A stretch of 64,000 bases of DNA from Trichuris trichiura (GCA_037903355.1 JBAJFE010000014.1:6882001-6946000); one strand, 5' to 3'; positions 1-19,479 are shown, counted from the stretch's first letter. Notes: generated from the sequence alone by a model not told the origin. Program-made: numbers and translations.

Positions 1-267
1 ACGCCAAGCATTCTGGTGAATAATGCAAGCTGAACCTGCTTTTCACCCGTCTTAAAGAACGCACGACGATGTTGCCTGTGTACAATGGTTTCTCGATGTT
101 TGCTCAATTTCCTGTATGTATCCCGTTTGGCATACAGTGATTAAGTAGTTCCGTTCAGCATACCGCAAAATGTGTGCAATCAATGTTAGACCTGGCGGGA
201 GCTTGGTCCGTTTCTGCAACAATTTTCGATAAAAGAAAAGCGGTTGTAAGCTCTGCCCGTAGCTTGG

Positions 268-651
268 TTAGTAGTATTCATTGAAGTAATGCCTGCTTGC
301 ATTTCTGTGATCCTTTCCAGTTTGTACAGTTAGTATGCTTTCCTTCAATAAACTTTGTTTATTATAGTCAGAGAAAAGTCGATTTCTTTGCCTGACAAGG
401 AACAAAAAACAAGCATTACCACTGAATTCTTGCTTCTTTTGGTTCAACTCCAGAAGATCAAATTTCGTTAGTGATTTTCGGTTGTCATGGTCTGAAGGGA
501 TGGAAATCAGAATGTCACAGTTGAAGGGCTGTTTGTTTCGCATAGAAGACGTATTTTTGAGTGCAACCAGTAACAGGCTGTGTGTTTCGCCACGGCGAAA
601 TTTCAAAAGTCGGCGGTTACCTAGATCGTCTTCAAAGAGTGACCCCTTCAT
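268..651 (-). CDS. Unrecognised 127-codon open frame
   Basis: This is an uninterrupted frame of 127 codons on the minus strand with mixed polar and hydrophobic composition and no domain I recognise. It overlaps, in antisense, the candidate first exon of the YME1L-like gene (503-676), so at most one of the two is likely to be coding. No splice sites or polyadenylation signal could be tied to it. Confidence 0.2.
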   Translation of the reverse strand: MKGSLFEDDLGNRRLLKFRRGETHSLLLVALKNTSSMRNKQPFNCDILISIPSDHDNRKSLTKFDLLELNQKKQEFSGNACFLFLVRQRNRLFSDYNKQSLLKESILTVQTGKDHRNASRHYFNEYY

Positions 652-676
652 GAGCAGTAAAAGCAGGGGCCGCAGA
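503..676 (+). CDS. Candidate N-terminal exon of the YME1L-like gene
   Basis: An open frame starting at ATG 503 encodes a basic, Ser/Arg-rich stretch that would suit a mitochondrial presequence. It ends in phase 0 at a possible donor (AGA|GTACG, intron 677-733, 57 bp) that joins in frame to the exon at 734. The donor is only moderately good and a minus-strand frame covers the same bases, so this exon is tentative. An upstream exon beyond the left edge of the window is equally possible. Confidence 0.25.
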
Positions 677-733
677 GTACGAAATACGAATGTGAAAGAT
701 TCATAGTTTTGATCTAAGTCTCGTTAGTTTCAG

Positions 734-9522
<8,789 letters not shown>

Positions 9523-9615
9523 AGTTAACTGTCCCATTTGTTGCTAATGACTAAGCGCTTTCTGTATAAATCTGAACGTCGAAGATATCTGTCCGTCTTT
9601 ATGGGCTACATTTTT

Positions 9616-9621
9616 AATAAA
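9616..9621 (+). promoter_or_regulatory. Polyadenylation signal AATAAA of the YME1L-like gene
   Basis: The hexamer lies 94 bases after the stop codon at 9520-9522, the right side and distance for this transcript. Confidence 0.55.
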
Positions 9622-9639
9622 GTCGGCTATATTAAATGC

Positions 9640-10525
9640 AGATTGTACACAGTATCCGCGGTTGACGACAGACTGAAAGCATGTGTCGGCCGTATCGACC
9701 ATTCTGCTATCGCCGTCTAGACGAAGCCGAAAATTTTTGGAGATAAGTCGTATGGCTTGAATCGTAAACCGTTTTGTGACCGCGCCATGCGCCATCTTCG
9801 TCCGTTCCAAGCAAGGCAAGATATCATTCCTTTGTCCAACTTATGGTATTCACACTATGTATTCGTACATCACTAAGTAACTAACTACTTTGCATTATCA
9901 GTTCGACTGTCCTTCTACTACAGCAGATGTACTGAAGTAAGCCTTGGTTTATTTAGTAATGACTTCAAAGAGAAAGTCTAATGATAGAAAACTAATTTGA
10001 TCCTGACGAAATTAGCGATCTGTGTGTCCAAAGATTGTCAGTGTTGATAGCGAGTAGCGCGACTAACTAAAGAATGAAAGCTCAAGTTACAGCGTATACC
10101 AAGTGGAGAGGAGGCCAGTGATTGTACTTGTTTAATATTTGAAAATTTTCATAATTTATATGTTCTGCTCTTGGTGTTTACGTGTACACGAATACATGGT
10201 AAGAAAAAATTTTTTCAGCAGAGAAAATACAGCCGGAAATAAATAAAGGTGCACCCACGATTTTTATGAATCAGCAGCGTTCGGACGCAAATAATCATAG
10301 AGCTGTGGTTCAGCGTCATCCTCGGCTACTTTAAAGCAGACTCCAGAAATTATGGCCAAAGTAAAGTGGAAAAATGCAAGAAAAAAAAAGAAGACTGAAC
10401 AAAAGAAACGGCAGAAGGAAGAAGTAGAGCCTAAAGAAGAATCAAAGGTTAAAGATAAAAAGAAAAGCTACTACAACAAATACCATTACAAAACCACAGG
10501 GACACGCTGAGACAAGACACACGAA
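9640..10525. other. Intergenic stretch with a Lys-rich small ORF
   Basis: Nothing recognisable is present except a 52-codon frame at 10352-10510 (+) encoding a Lys/Glu-rich peptide with an ATG start. Its low complexity makes a chance frame likely. It ends just before the next PLE sequence. Confidence 0.35.
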
Positions 10526-10965
10526 AGGGGGAGGGGAGGTCAGCGTGGCAGGGAGCAGCACTTAGTTTTACTACTTAGTTACACTAATTATTGTTGCTTT
10601 TCGTTCAGCATGAATTCTGGAACAATTCTTGTAAGAAACTTAACCCTTGAACTTAAAGTGTAAGTACACAAATTAGTAAAACCAAGCGCTGCTCCCTGCG
10701 ATGCTGATTTCCTCCTCTCCCTCTTGTTACGTGTCCCTATATAATACCCATTCGGAGAAAAACACCTCTATCTCACTGAAGACGGAACTAGAGCGTTCCA
10801 AAAGCTCTGAAATAAAGCTAAAAGCACTGGTTCTGTACATTTTTCCTAATAATCGCTCATCCATCCGTTGGTAGAGCAGTTGTTTCGTTTAATTACAGAT
10901 ACCAACATAGAAAAAAAAGGGAAAAACTGTAGATCTACCAAAACTATGAAACATTATCCTGTTAA
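10526..10965 (+). mobile_element. PLE family A pLTR with inverted upstream copy
   Basis: An inverted pair (about 10526-10575 against 10675-10735, around GGGAGGGGAGGTCAGCG) precedes a plus-strand pLTR that matches the 3' end of the PLE at 23.3-23.6 kb. The tail is near 10920-10965. A hammerhead-like core is at 10775-10803. Confidence 0.65.
10775..10803 (+). ncRNA. Hammerhead-like core with mutated GAAA box
   Basis: CTGAAGA and stem II GGAAC/GTTCC are intact but GAAA has become AAAA; AGCTCTGAAAT follows. It is probably inactive. Confidence 0.55.
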
Positions 10966-11866
10966 GTCCTGTGTTTAAAACCTGAAACAAAAATAAAAAC
11001 AAAGAAAGAATTAAAGGAATAGCACAACACCATAAAATCAGGCAACACTGAAGCAAAACCAAACCTCACGTCAAAGTAATCAAAGCCTGGAACTAGGCTT
11101 AACAGACTTGGCCAACTATTGTCATCTTTTTCTGAAGACGTGACGCGCGAATTCCAGAAGTTATGATTCGTACTTTCATAATTCCATTTCATTAAACGGA
11201 TTCGCCGTAAATTTATCAAGTCAAGCAACAATAGCAATTAACAATAAACTGAGAACATAAAGACGAAATAACGAAAGAACAAAGGAAGGCCCAGACTGCG
11301 ATGAAAAAATTATAAAAAACGCATGTACAGCAAAGCTTTAAAAAACTGAATACGTGATATACAAAACAGAATCAACCGCAGACTATGACGTTTTCGCTTC
11401 GTAAAGAAGCACAGTGGATTTCATACTTTGCATATCCTCTGCGGAGATTTTAGACTAGCAACTCTAATCAATACCCAAAAAGGACTGAAAACTACCAAGA
11501 AGGAAAGAATAAGAAGGATGAAAAAAGAAAGAAGGGCAACAGATACACAGCTGATACAACAGGAATGAGAAAATATTCTTTTCACTTATTGACTGAAAAG
11601 AACTAAAAGTAAAGGGAAAGGAAAAAAAGAACCATAAACACAACCCCCAAAGGATAACAGCAACTTAGGAGGAGAAAGAAAAAAGGAAAGCATGAAGAAA
11701 AACAAAAAAGGAATTGAAGAAAAAGGATAGAAAACAAACAGAAACGAACCTTTAAAAACCGTAGAGGTGAAGATAGCTTCGTGGAACAGAACTAATTGCA
11801 AAATCGTGCCAAATAGCTCATGTATGGTACACTTGAGGTGATTATGAGCGATCGTGATCAAAGGTT
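10966..11866. other. A-rich stretch without recognisable genes
   Basis: The plus strand is purine-rich between about 11230 and 11760. The minus-strand frame at 11586-11861 is a hydrophobic shadow of that bias. No exon or known repeat is supported. Confidence 0.4.
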
Positions 11867-12490
11867 ATACAGGGGGTTCGAAAAGTTTCGAACCTAACAT
11901 ACTCGTTCTGTGTGTTTCGAAGTTTTTAAATTAGGTATTTCCATGCAAATACACGTCCATAAGTTATTTGAGAATATCCGTTTTCCCGCTACCGTAGGAG
12001 CTTTTCTTCCAAGGCGAATTAAAGGAAATCGTGGCGACGTACTAGTTCAGCAACGTATTGTCATCTAATTTTTGTTTCACGGAGTATTAACCGATGAAAT
12101 GCAATGGCGGCTGCTGGACATTTACAACGACGAAGCCCTCTCCTATTTCCATGTCGAGTCTTGGATCGCAAAGTTTTGCCGGGGCAGAGAATTCAATTCT
12201 GAAGAACCAAGGTCCGGCCGGCCAATTAAAGCCACTTCAGATAAATGTTGTAGTTGCGGAGATGGTTTTGGAGAACAGAAGAATTGTGACTGCAGAAACC
12301 ATGGCACACGCTAAGCTTTCTTGGGGCACAGTTGAAAGCATTCTACATGATCTGAGGCTGGCAAAGGTCACTGCATGTTGGGTGCCCAAGCTCTTTCAGC
12401 TTTTGGAGAGAACTTCGCGTAGGACATTTGAGAGAGATTTTCGAGTTGTCTGAAAAATCGGAAGAAGATTTTTTGGGGCTCATAGTAATC
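11867..12490 (+). pseudogene. mariner transposase remnant with 5' TIR
   Basis: A TIR-like start near 11870 (CAGGGGGTTCGAAAAG, preceded by TA) is followed by a mariner N-terminal HTH region: [16 protein letters not shown] and [14 protein letters not shown] in one frame, then VESILHDLRLAKV and WVPKLF in another, so at least one frameshift lies near 12235-12260. The DDE catalytic domain and the right TIR are missing. The fragment runs towards the PLE that begins near 12640. Confidence 0.8.
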
Positions 12491-12769
12491 GGTGATTAGT
12501 TGTAGCTCATACATTAAGACCCTGAATCTGAGCAACAAAGCAGGCAGCGGAAGCACACTAATTCTCCAAGTTCAATAAGGGCGGGCACTGAACCCCAACT
12601 AGGGAAGGTTCTGGCAACGATCTTCTATGATGGAAGAGTTCCATAGTAGATCTTCAGATTCACGGGTTTGGCCTGTTGGATGTATCTGTAAGTAAACTTC
12701 AAAATGCCCTACCAACGGATGGATGAGCAAATTGTAAGAGAAAATACAGAACAATGTGTATACCGTACG

Positions 12770-12798
12770 TTTCGGAACTGCTCTTGTTCCGTCGTCAG
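12770..12798 (-). ncRNA. Hammerhead ribozyme core, PLE family B
   Basis: On the minus strand: CTGACGA, stem II GGAAC/GTTCC with loop AAGAGCA, GAAA, then ACGTA and CGGTAT. CGGTAT pairs with ATACTG before the core (stem I, one G-U pair). The palindrome ACGT replaces AGCT of family A as the presumed intermolecular stem III. Confidence 0.8.
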
Positions 12799-12901
12799 CA
12801 GTATGAGGGAGAATGTTTTTATTCGGTAAGGGGTTTATATAGCACATGGGAACAATGGGTGTTTGATTAGTTGGGTAGGGCGCAGCATTGGAATTTATTA
12901 A

Positions 12902-13411
12902 TCAGCGCAGCCCATACTTCACTAACCGCCACACCATTGTCACGATTGATAGTGGAGTTGCTCTGGATGTAAAGAGCCGCCTTAATACGCCGTGTAATAG
13001 GGTCTCGCGGCAAATAATCTTCGGGTGCGGGTCAAGTGTGCACCGAGACGCGTGCTCCACGATAACCGAGGCGTTTATCGCTTTCTCCATGGCTTTTCGA
13101 GGGTCCGTTGTTGGTGGACGCCCCGGGCCAGTGGCCTGTTTCCCGTTAAGTCTTCGTTCGGCGTTCTTTTATGTCAACACATTCTTCATGTGTTGGCCGA
13201 ATCTCTTAAGTAAAGTGTTGCCCGTTTCTCCTATGTAGGAGGCGTTGCAACCACACTTTATCTGATAAACGACACCGGGTCTGTTGTCAAAAGGAACCCT
13301 GATCCTGTCATTTCTCACAATCGAATGAAGATTACACGAACTTTTAAATTTAACGTTGAAATTTTCACTTAAGCCGTTGTAGTAGGGAAGGACTAGAACT
13401 GGGCGTTGCTG
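12902..13411 (-). pseudogene. PLE GIY-YIG endonuclease region (copy E)
   Basis: The frame continues from the RT through a TAA at its end and reads VPFDNRPGVVYQIKCG, then NASYIGETGNTLL, the two halves of the GIY-YIG motif, followed by a conserved C-terminal stretch. One further TAA lies after the domain. In canonical PLEs this domain nicks target DNA; the present copy is interrupted by two stop codons. Confidence 0.75.
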
Positions 13412-14011
13412 TTAGTTATCGGGTGGGGACGGCGGTAACGGTTTATTTAGTTGACACTGTCTGATGATGGAGTTGATGAACTTACTGGGATACCCATTAT
13501 CACGTAATGTATTTGAAATATGTTTTAGCTCTATATTTAAATATTCGGGGTCACAAACTGTTAGGGCCCTATCAACCATCCCTTTAACTATACCTCTTTT
13601 AACTGAAATAGGGTGATGGGAAGAAAAGTTGAGGTGCCGGTCAGAGTGGGTGGGCTTTCTGTAAACTGTGGTTTTTAATTTATTACCTTGTTTAATGACT
13701 AAGACATCTAGAAAAGGGAGTTTACAATTATTTTCTTTCTCAATAGTTAGTATTATCTGATTGGGGAAGAGACTATTCAGGTGTTCTAGGAGGGTTTCTT
13801 CAATGCCTGGTTTCATGATGGCAAAGATGTCGTCCACGTACCTTTTGAAAAGGATAGGGGTGTCGAGATCTTGCCAACTGCTGAAGGCTTTCTCCTCGAG
13901 ATGTTCCATGAAGATCTCTGCGAGTATGGGAGAGAATGGACTTCCCATGGGTGCCCCATCCTTTTGTGAGAAGAAACTATCCTGGAATCTAAAATAGTTG
14001 CCTTCGCGCAT
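13412..14011 (-). CDS. PLE reverse transcriptase fragment (199 codons)
   Basis: The frame covers the palm of a Penelope-type RT: GAPMGSPFSPILAEIFMEHL and the catalytic YVDDIFAIM. It then runs through the thumb-like region to a TAA before the GIY-YIG part. N-terminal RT motifs are lost by 5' truncation. Sister copies lie at 22089-22367 and 36264-37267. Confidence 0.8.
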   Translation of the reverse strand: MREGNYFRFQDSFFSQKDGAPMGSPFSPILAEIFMEHLEEKAFSSWQDLDTPILFKRYVDDIFAIMKPGIEETLLEHLNSLFPNQIILTIEKENNCKLPFLDVLVIKQGNKLKTTVYRKPTHSDRHLNFSSHHPISVKRGIVKGMVDRALTVCDPEYLNIELKHISNTLRDNGYPSKFINSIIRQCQLNKPLPPSPPDN

Positions 14012-14156
14012 GCAAAAAGATACTAATTTAACTATGTGGGTGGGGTTTAGTTTAGTTTAGTTTAGTAGTTTACAGATACATCCAACAGGCTAAATCCGTG
14101 AATCTGAAGATCTACTATGAAACAACTCAAGCCTGTTAAAAGATATCCTGTCTTTC

Positions 14157-14669
14157 TGCGGCAGAGATAGCTGCACCGGCACCCCAGTGAGCGCGGGCAC
14201 AAATCCATCCGTGGGAGCGCAGCCCGAAGAACGACACGGGGCCTCAGATCCGACAGCGACAAGAGGGCACGACCTCTGAACCGGCGTGAGAACCTGGACA
14301 TCGACGGCCTAGCACAAAAGCGGCTAGCGTCAGGATTAGCGCCCGTCTCGCCGAGAGCGACGTGAGGTCTCGAACCCGACAGCGACAAGAGGGCACGGCC
14401 TCTGAGATCGGCGTGAGAACCTGACATCGATGGCCTAGCACAAAGGTGGCTAGCGTCAGGATTAGCGCCTGTCTCGCCGCTTCCTCACGGTAAGCGGATT
14501 AGGCGATGGCTGAAGAGCCTGCGGCCCATGAGAAAGCGCAAGGCAGAGGTCGTGCAAGGCTATATAAGCGCGTCGCTTCTGCGTCCAGCGAGTTTAAGCT
14601 AACTATACCAGCTGTCCGTTCACTCTATTGCTTTTCTCCGAAATAAACCGTTTTTGTACGCAAGTCTCA
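14157..14669 (+). mobile_element. LTR-like promoter region of an unidentified retroelement
   Basis: A GC-rich block contains two copies of a roughly 105-bp unit with a period near 130 (about 14247-14352 and 14377-14483), then TATATAAG at 14561-14568 and AATAAA at 14642-14647, ending TCTCA. This is the layout of U3, R and U5. A short gag-like start follows. No partner LTR is present, and the start at TG 14157 is a guess. Confidence 0.45.
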
Positions 14670-14742
14670 ATGGTCCATCAAACAACACTTTCGAGATGGA
14701 AGAGTTCATCTAATCGACTACACAGAACACAGAGCCATCATC

Positions 14743-14904
14743 ATGGGTAAAGATTACGCAAATTTGTTCCAGCTGCTTCGTGATACAATCAAAACAACAT
14801 CCGGGAAAGCTGCCACAAAAGGGGCTGCTGCTGCACAACGCACTAGCTCACTAGCCAAAAGTTTTGCTAGCAGCCATCCAAGAATGCGGGTTTACCCAGA
14901 TTAA
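14743..14904 (+). pseudogene. Truncated gag-like start after the LTR
   Basis: An ATG frame of about 53 codons begins MGKDYANLFQLLRDTIK and then turns Ala/Ser-rich before a stop. Its position 70 bases after the presumed LTR end suggests the first codons of a gag gene. The family is not recognised. Confidence 0.35.
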
Positions 14905-14931
14905 CCACCCACTCTATAGTCTAGATCAGTG

Positions 14932-16158
14932 GGGTCTACTATGTTTCAGCATAACCGGAAGTGGAGGCGGCTAGTTCAAAACGTGATCTGCAACTCTACA
15001 GCGTAATAACATGTTATTAGCTGCACAACGGGAGGAACAATGTCGTCAGGTGTAGTGAACACGTGCTGAGTTGTTGGCGCGCCAGCACAATGGAGCATCA
15101 GTGGCACATGCAGTGACCCGGTTGTCGGTGTAACGGATTAGCGCCGAAGAATTTTGATGCACTGCAATTTAACAGCGCTTGTAAGTGCCACTGATGCGTT
15201 TAGTGACCTGTAGGAAAGAGCGATGGTAAGGGAATTAAGCAGCTGCGAATGCATTGAAGGTACCGGAAGCACAATGGGGCGTGCAGGTGTTCAAGCTGAG
15301 ACCTCGTCTAGCAATTCGTGAAAAACATCGGAGGTCAACTTTCCGAGCTGCAGCGTGCCTTGACAGACTGAGTAAATCTCATTCTGCGTAAAGTCTGTCC
15401 CGGGATCTAGTGGCAACTTCCCATCGACAAGTGAAGGCAGCGTAAAGGTGGCACGAAGAAGGCGCGACATTCGGAGGGGCATCGACTGGCTGCAGGAGAC
15501 AGTGCCACACGAAAAGGCGGCTGTGCTCTCCCTACGCGGCAAGGGACTGCTGCACAGCGAGAGGCTCCTCCTTCGGCTGCACCCACCCTGACAGGACGAG
15601 CTGCCAGCGCCACAGCCGTTGTCACAGTCAACGGTATGTCGGGCGTTAACGTTTACTTCCTCTGACGCTTTCTGCCTGATTAGGTACACCCCAGTGAACC
15701 CGTCCGATGCGCCTATAGCGAAATCGACGCGCCGCCTTCGTCAGGCTGAGCGCCTGCGTTAGCAGTACGTATGCTTTTTCCCTTTTTGCGTTACTCATTG
15801 CCCGCATGTTCAGTGATCGCTAAGTAACGTTACTTTGCGCTATGCTTCTTGTCGTTTGCGTCACGGTCAAAACTGCATAACTCAACAGCAGCAACGAACA
15901 CGCATCATGTTAAGGTTTAGGCTTAGGCTAGGGCAGAGCACGATGGCCGGCACAGTTCTAGCTCACACTTGGAAACAATTGTCAGAACGGGCAACTGTTT
16001 CCAGGTGTGCGGCGTTCTTTTGCTAATACGCATCGCTCGCATCAGTGCGAAGTGAACAATGGCTTAGGTCACCCATTGTTCAGGTGACATAATAATCCCC
16101 ACTTGACCCTTTTGAAGTTGCCGCATCCACTTCCGGTAAGCTGAAACATATAAGACCC
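14932..16158. mobile_element. TIR DNA element (1227 bp) with 8-bp TSD
   Basis: Inverted ends of about 45 bp (left GGGTCTACTATGTTTCAGC; right ends AAACATATAAGACCC) are bounded by GATCAGTG at 14924-14931 and 16159-16166. The inner TIR shares GGAAGTGGAGGCGGC with the copy at 37276-38165. No transposase was recognised, so it is probably non-autonomous. A telomere-like TTAGGC tract is at 15910-15936. The superfamily is not assigned; 8 bp fits hAT, P or Merlin. Confidence 0.8.
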
Positions 16159-16606
16159 GATCAGTGATTCCCAAATGGGATCCCAGGGGCCCCTGGAAAA
16201 CTTGAAGGGAGCCCTAGGAAGAATTGGGGGTTTAGGGGGCCCCTGGGAGCTTAGGGGGCCTCAGGGGATCCCTGGTAGTCGGTGCCGCAGGACGAGAGCA
16301 CGGAGTCTGCCGTTCAGGATAGTGAGACGAGGCGACCTGAGATTACTCCTAACGACTATCGAGCCGGACGTGGATAAATTAGTAGCACTGCACCATACCC
16401 AGTCGTCACACTGAGGTAAGATCAAGCGACTGTCGTCTTGCACCGAGGAAATATTGAATTTAGATTCAGTGTTGCGCAGCCCTGAGAACAGCATCGCAGC
16501 CTGACTTACATATTGCGCTACCATTGCTAACATATTGAAAATATCTTTAATACGGATTCTCTCCCGTTGAGAAGTAAAATAAAAGATTTTTTCTTCCTTC
16601 CGAAGC

Positions 16607-16634
16607 TTTCGGGTCTGCCGCGACCCGTCTTCAG
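16607..16634 (-). ncRNA. Hammerhead ribozyme core, left arm
   Basis: On the minus strand: CTGAAGA, stem II GGGTC/GACCC, GAAA, then AGCTT. It is the mirror of the core at 16672-16699. Confidence 0.75.
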
Positions 16635-16671
16635 CGGTCCAATGAAGTTTTGACAGAATTTCATTGGACCG

Positions 16672-16699
16672 CTGAAGACGGGTCGCGGCAGACCCGAAA
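16672..16699 (+). ncRNA. Hammerhead ribozyme core, right arm
   Basis: CTGAAGA, stem II GGGTC/GACCC with loop GCGGCA, GAAA, then AGCTT and CGG, which pairs with CCG just before the core. The residue at the presumed cleavage site is U. Confidence 0.75.
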
Positions 16700-17417
16700 G
16701 CTTCGGAAGGAAGAAAAAATCTTTTATTTTACTTCTCAACGGGAGAGAATCCGTATTAAAGATATTTTCAATACGAAAACACACGCTCCCGTACAAAAGC
16801 ATCATGTTTTCAAGACCATTGCTAACAGCCCAAAAAATTGAGGAAGAGGAAACCCAACGCGGCGCTTGTATTCCGAAGGCTCCCTGATCTGCAATTAGCC
16901 GGCTTAAGTCCAGCAATACGAAAAGAACGCCTTCAGTGCCAACCAAAGAATTAAAGGCGTTAACGGTTTCGAATATCGTTAAGGAGCATTCGCCGTATAT
17001 GGCAGCCGGCTTCCTTACTAACCACTTCGCTCTAGTGTAGAAAAGAAATTCAGCGTTGACTTCGCATCGCCAGGTTTTCCAGTCATTGATCGCACACTCA
17101 ACTTTCACAGCGCAAAAGATGGGGTCCTACTTGCGGCTGACAAGATCCGCAGGTTAATAAAGTTTTTAATGACGGCCCGGCTTAACTGTTTTTCTTTGGC
17201 ATACACGGTAGGCAGCGAAGTCAATTCTACATTCTGAAGCCTGTTTCAGGTGTTGAGCTACTTGTACAAATTCACAACAACGTAACCACAGTAGGCGCAT
17301 TTGAGGATAACAGAAGCAGGAGAATTACGTTGGGGAGAATGACGGTGGGCCCCGGCAAGTTGAAGATCGCGAAAGGGGGCCCTGGCTCCAAAAAGGTTGG
17401 GAAACACTGGTCTAGAT

Positions 17418-18660
17418 CGTGCCCCCAGCGACTATATTTTATTCGGTAATCTGAAGCAGAGCCTTTGAGGAACGGTATTCGAAACGAGAAAGAGTTGCAG
17501 TTCGCAACTGGGGAATACTTTAACTCGTGTGAAAAAAAGACTTTCGGTGGATTAATGGATCTGAAATCTCAATATGAAAAATGCCTTGAAGCTGAAGCGC
17601 ATTATATTTGATCATAACAAAGTTTTGTTTCCTCAGCTTGGCCGGAATTATGTTGAGCTCGAAATTTTTTGAACCCCTATACCAACCTGGATTCCCAAAA
17701 TTTTTTCACTGGTTGCGAAAAATTTCGATTGAATATCTGAAAGGAACATTGCGATTCTCCCAAGAATTGGACAAGAACTTTCAGCGACTAGCGTATTGTG
17801 ACTAATGATGAAGCGTGAGTCATTAGCAGGCACCGAAAACTCAGGAATAAAGGCGAATGTGGAAACGTACAAAATCTTCGGCATCAGTCAAGCAACGCGT
17901 GGAACCTGAGGCAGAAAGATATAAGACAAAATTGTCTGAAGCTTAAAGAATCCTACTAATTGGCTACTTTGACCGGAAGGCATGCATTAAAAACTGATAT
18001 TACGCCAATTTGGTGAAGCAAACAAGTAAACAAGAAGTCAAAAGATCACCCGGGAAACTCTGCTTCTGTAAGACAAGGCAAAGCCGCAAAGTTAAGCTTA
18101 GCAATTGTTACCGCAGACAAATGCGAATTCCTTTTGCTGGACAACCCGCTTTGCAATGCAGAGTTGGCACGCAGCGGCTATTTCCTATCGTGAACTCTGA
18201 AGCATTGGAGAAAATAATCCAAGGATGAAGAGGAGCACCGGTCGCCCCTAATGAGCTGGCTTCACTTGCATGATGCAAACTTCCTTTGGAGTGGCTTAAA
18301 GAGTTTTAAGTCAAGATGTCACGAGCGGATTGAGGTTAAAGGATGTTACTTTTGCGTATAACTAAACTTCTTGCAGAGCCCTCAGGAAACAGTCAAGGCC
18401 GGTCGCTGCCCATCAATTTCCAATATGTCTGATAATGGTTAATATAAGATATGCTATGCCCGTCAACGCTAGTCATCAGCTCTTATTTTTATTTCAATCT
18501 GCTCGGTCATTTAGAGGTGTGCAATAAAACTCTAACTGGACGAACGTATTAGCTACCGTTGGTAGATGGGTTGAATGGTAATTCTAAAAGTTATATCCGC
18601 TTATTAGCTACACTAGCAACTTCCACTTGCACAAATCTTTTCACCATATAGGCTATCATT
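17418..18660. other. Intergenic stretch, no feature recognised
   Basis: Only short chance frames are present (17608-17805, 18010-18228). No splice-supported exon, RNA gene or known repeat could be identified. Confidence 0.4.
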
Positions 18661-18670
18661 TAAGCAAACT

Positions 18671-18676
18671 TTTATT
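18671..18676 (-). promoter_or_regulatory. Polyadenylation signal of the PRADC1-like gene
   Basis: AATAAA on the minus strand, 102 bases downstream of the stop codon at 18778-18780. Confidence 0.65.
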
Positions 18677-18777
18677 TGTTGTCAGGCATGAGGACGAACA
18701 TGATAGGATGCCACATGGGGAATTGATTGGGTGAAATAATCTTTAACAACTTGGGATACAGCTCCGCAGCCGTGTGC

Positions 18778-19479
18778 TCACCAAGGATCCCATGGCGGTT
18801 TGCGGACCATATGCAACGGTACGAAGCTGAGATTAAGAGGAATCTTGATCCACACTGCGTCTTTTCCATAAAGGAGATAGGTACGAAGGCGTTTTCTGTA
18901 AAAGCCATAAATATGATTTATTAAGGTTACAAACATAAGTCCTCTCAGAAAAGATACTATTACCCGTCAGCACCAGGGAGATAAAAAGCAGGTATTTTTG
19001 CTTTGTCTGAGGAATAGGTGCCCATCATATCAATGAAGTTTTCATCCCCTGCTTCAATGTCGCTTATCAGAACAACAGCAGCGCCGAGACGTTCTGCATT
19101 TCTTACTTTGTGAATAAACGAGCACTCGCTACATAAAAATGAATGTGAAGAAAACCACAGGAAGTGAATTACCCTCGCTCGATTAGCCAAACACCGCCAG
19201 GACCAGGCGTAACATCTTCAGAAGATACATTGCAAAACTTAGCCGGCTCGGATAATACTAACTGCAATCGATAACTCTGGGAACCTGGTTTGGCACTAAA
19301 GTGGGCCATGCGTATCTGAAACGAGTAACCCAAATCTTTTGGTTCCAACACTTCGAAGAAAAAATCCTTGACGTCTCCATCGCCTATAAACGAATGCTAC
19401 AAATCACAGGTGAAAGGAAATAGAACTTGCCTCTCAGTATCAAAATGCACAGTGAAAGAAGCAAAGCGAACCATCCCAT
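18778..19479 (-). CDS. PRADC1: PRADC1-like secreted protease-associated-domain protein
   Basis: Four exons on the minus strand, 19431-19479, 19173-19383, 18964-19128 and 18778-18895, encode 180 residues (human PRADC1 has 188). Residues 1-16 form a signal peptide (MGWFALLLSLCILILR). The PA domain follows, with GGVWLIERG, ECSFIHKVRNAERLG, AAVVLISD and KIPAFYLPGADG in the order known for PRADC1, and the protein ends KPPWDPW, like the PPWTFW end of the human protein. Sites for N-glycosylation include NVS and NLS. The family has no protease activity; it is a secreted glycoprotein of poorly known role. Introns are 47, 44 and 68 bp. The first has a GC donor (GAG|GCAAGT) and joins the signal peptide to the mature protein. 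A PLE terminal sequence begins about 20 bases upstream of the ATG. Confidence 0.92.

Larger units (their letters stand above)
12640..14155 (-). mobile_element. 5'-truncated PLE (copy E) with RT, GIY-YIG and pLTR
   Basis: In minus orientation: RT domain (14011-13412), linker and GIY-YIG region (13411-12902), then the family B pLTR with a hammerhead (12860-12640). At the truncated 5' junction (14042-14155) lies an inverted piece of the same pLTR, preceded by a short TTTAG tandem repeat. No clear target duplication was found. Confidence 0.8.
16532..16814. mobile_element. Hammerhead foldback element (283 bp) with empty site elsewhere
   Basis: Inverted arms (about 16535-16643 and 16660-16770) are followed by a tail of about 45 bp. 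The unit is bounded by the perfect 12-bp repeat ACCATTGCTAAC (16520-16531, 16815-16826). The related hAT at 27053-27892 carries a single copy of that 12-mer (27545-27556, reverse complement) and no insert, so it is a paralogous empty site. Confidence 0.9.
14927..17409. mobile_element. hAT element A, interrupted by two later insertions
   Basis: The ends are TIRs of hAT type (CAGTG at 14927-14931 continuing ATTCCCAA at 16167, and TTGGGAAACACTG ending at 17409), flanked by the perfect 8-bp duplication GTCTAGAT (14919-14926, 17410-17417). A 1.2-kb TIR element split the left TIR and a foldback sits at 16532-16814. A transposase C-terminal remnant is visible near 16310-16413 (RRGDLRLLLTTIEPDVDKLV). 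A related copy is at 27053-27892. Confidence 0.85.

Noticed and set aside
11586..11861. Hydrophobic minus-strand frame suggesting a membrane protein
   Set aside because: It mirrors a purine-rich plus strand; Phe, Leu and Ser codons arise from base bias, and no splice or start context supports it.
16175..16414. 79-codon frame as an independent gene
   Set aside because: Its end is a hAT transposase remnant and its start is G/C-rich hAT terminal sequence.
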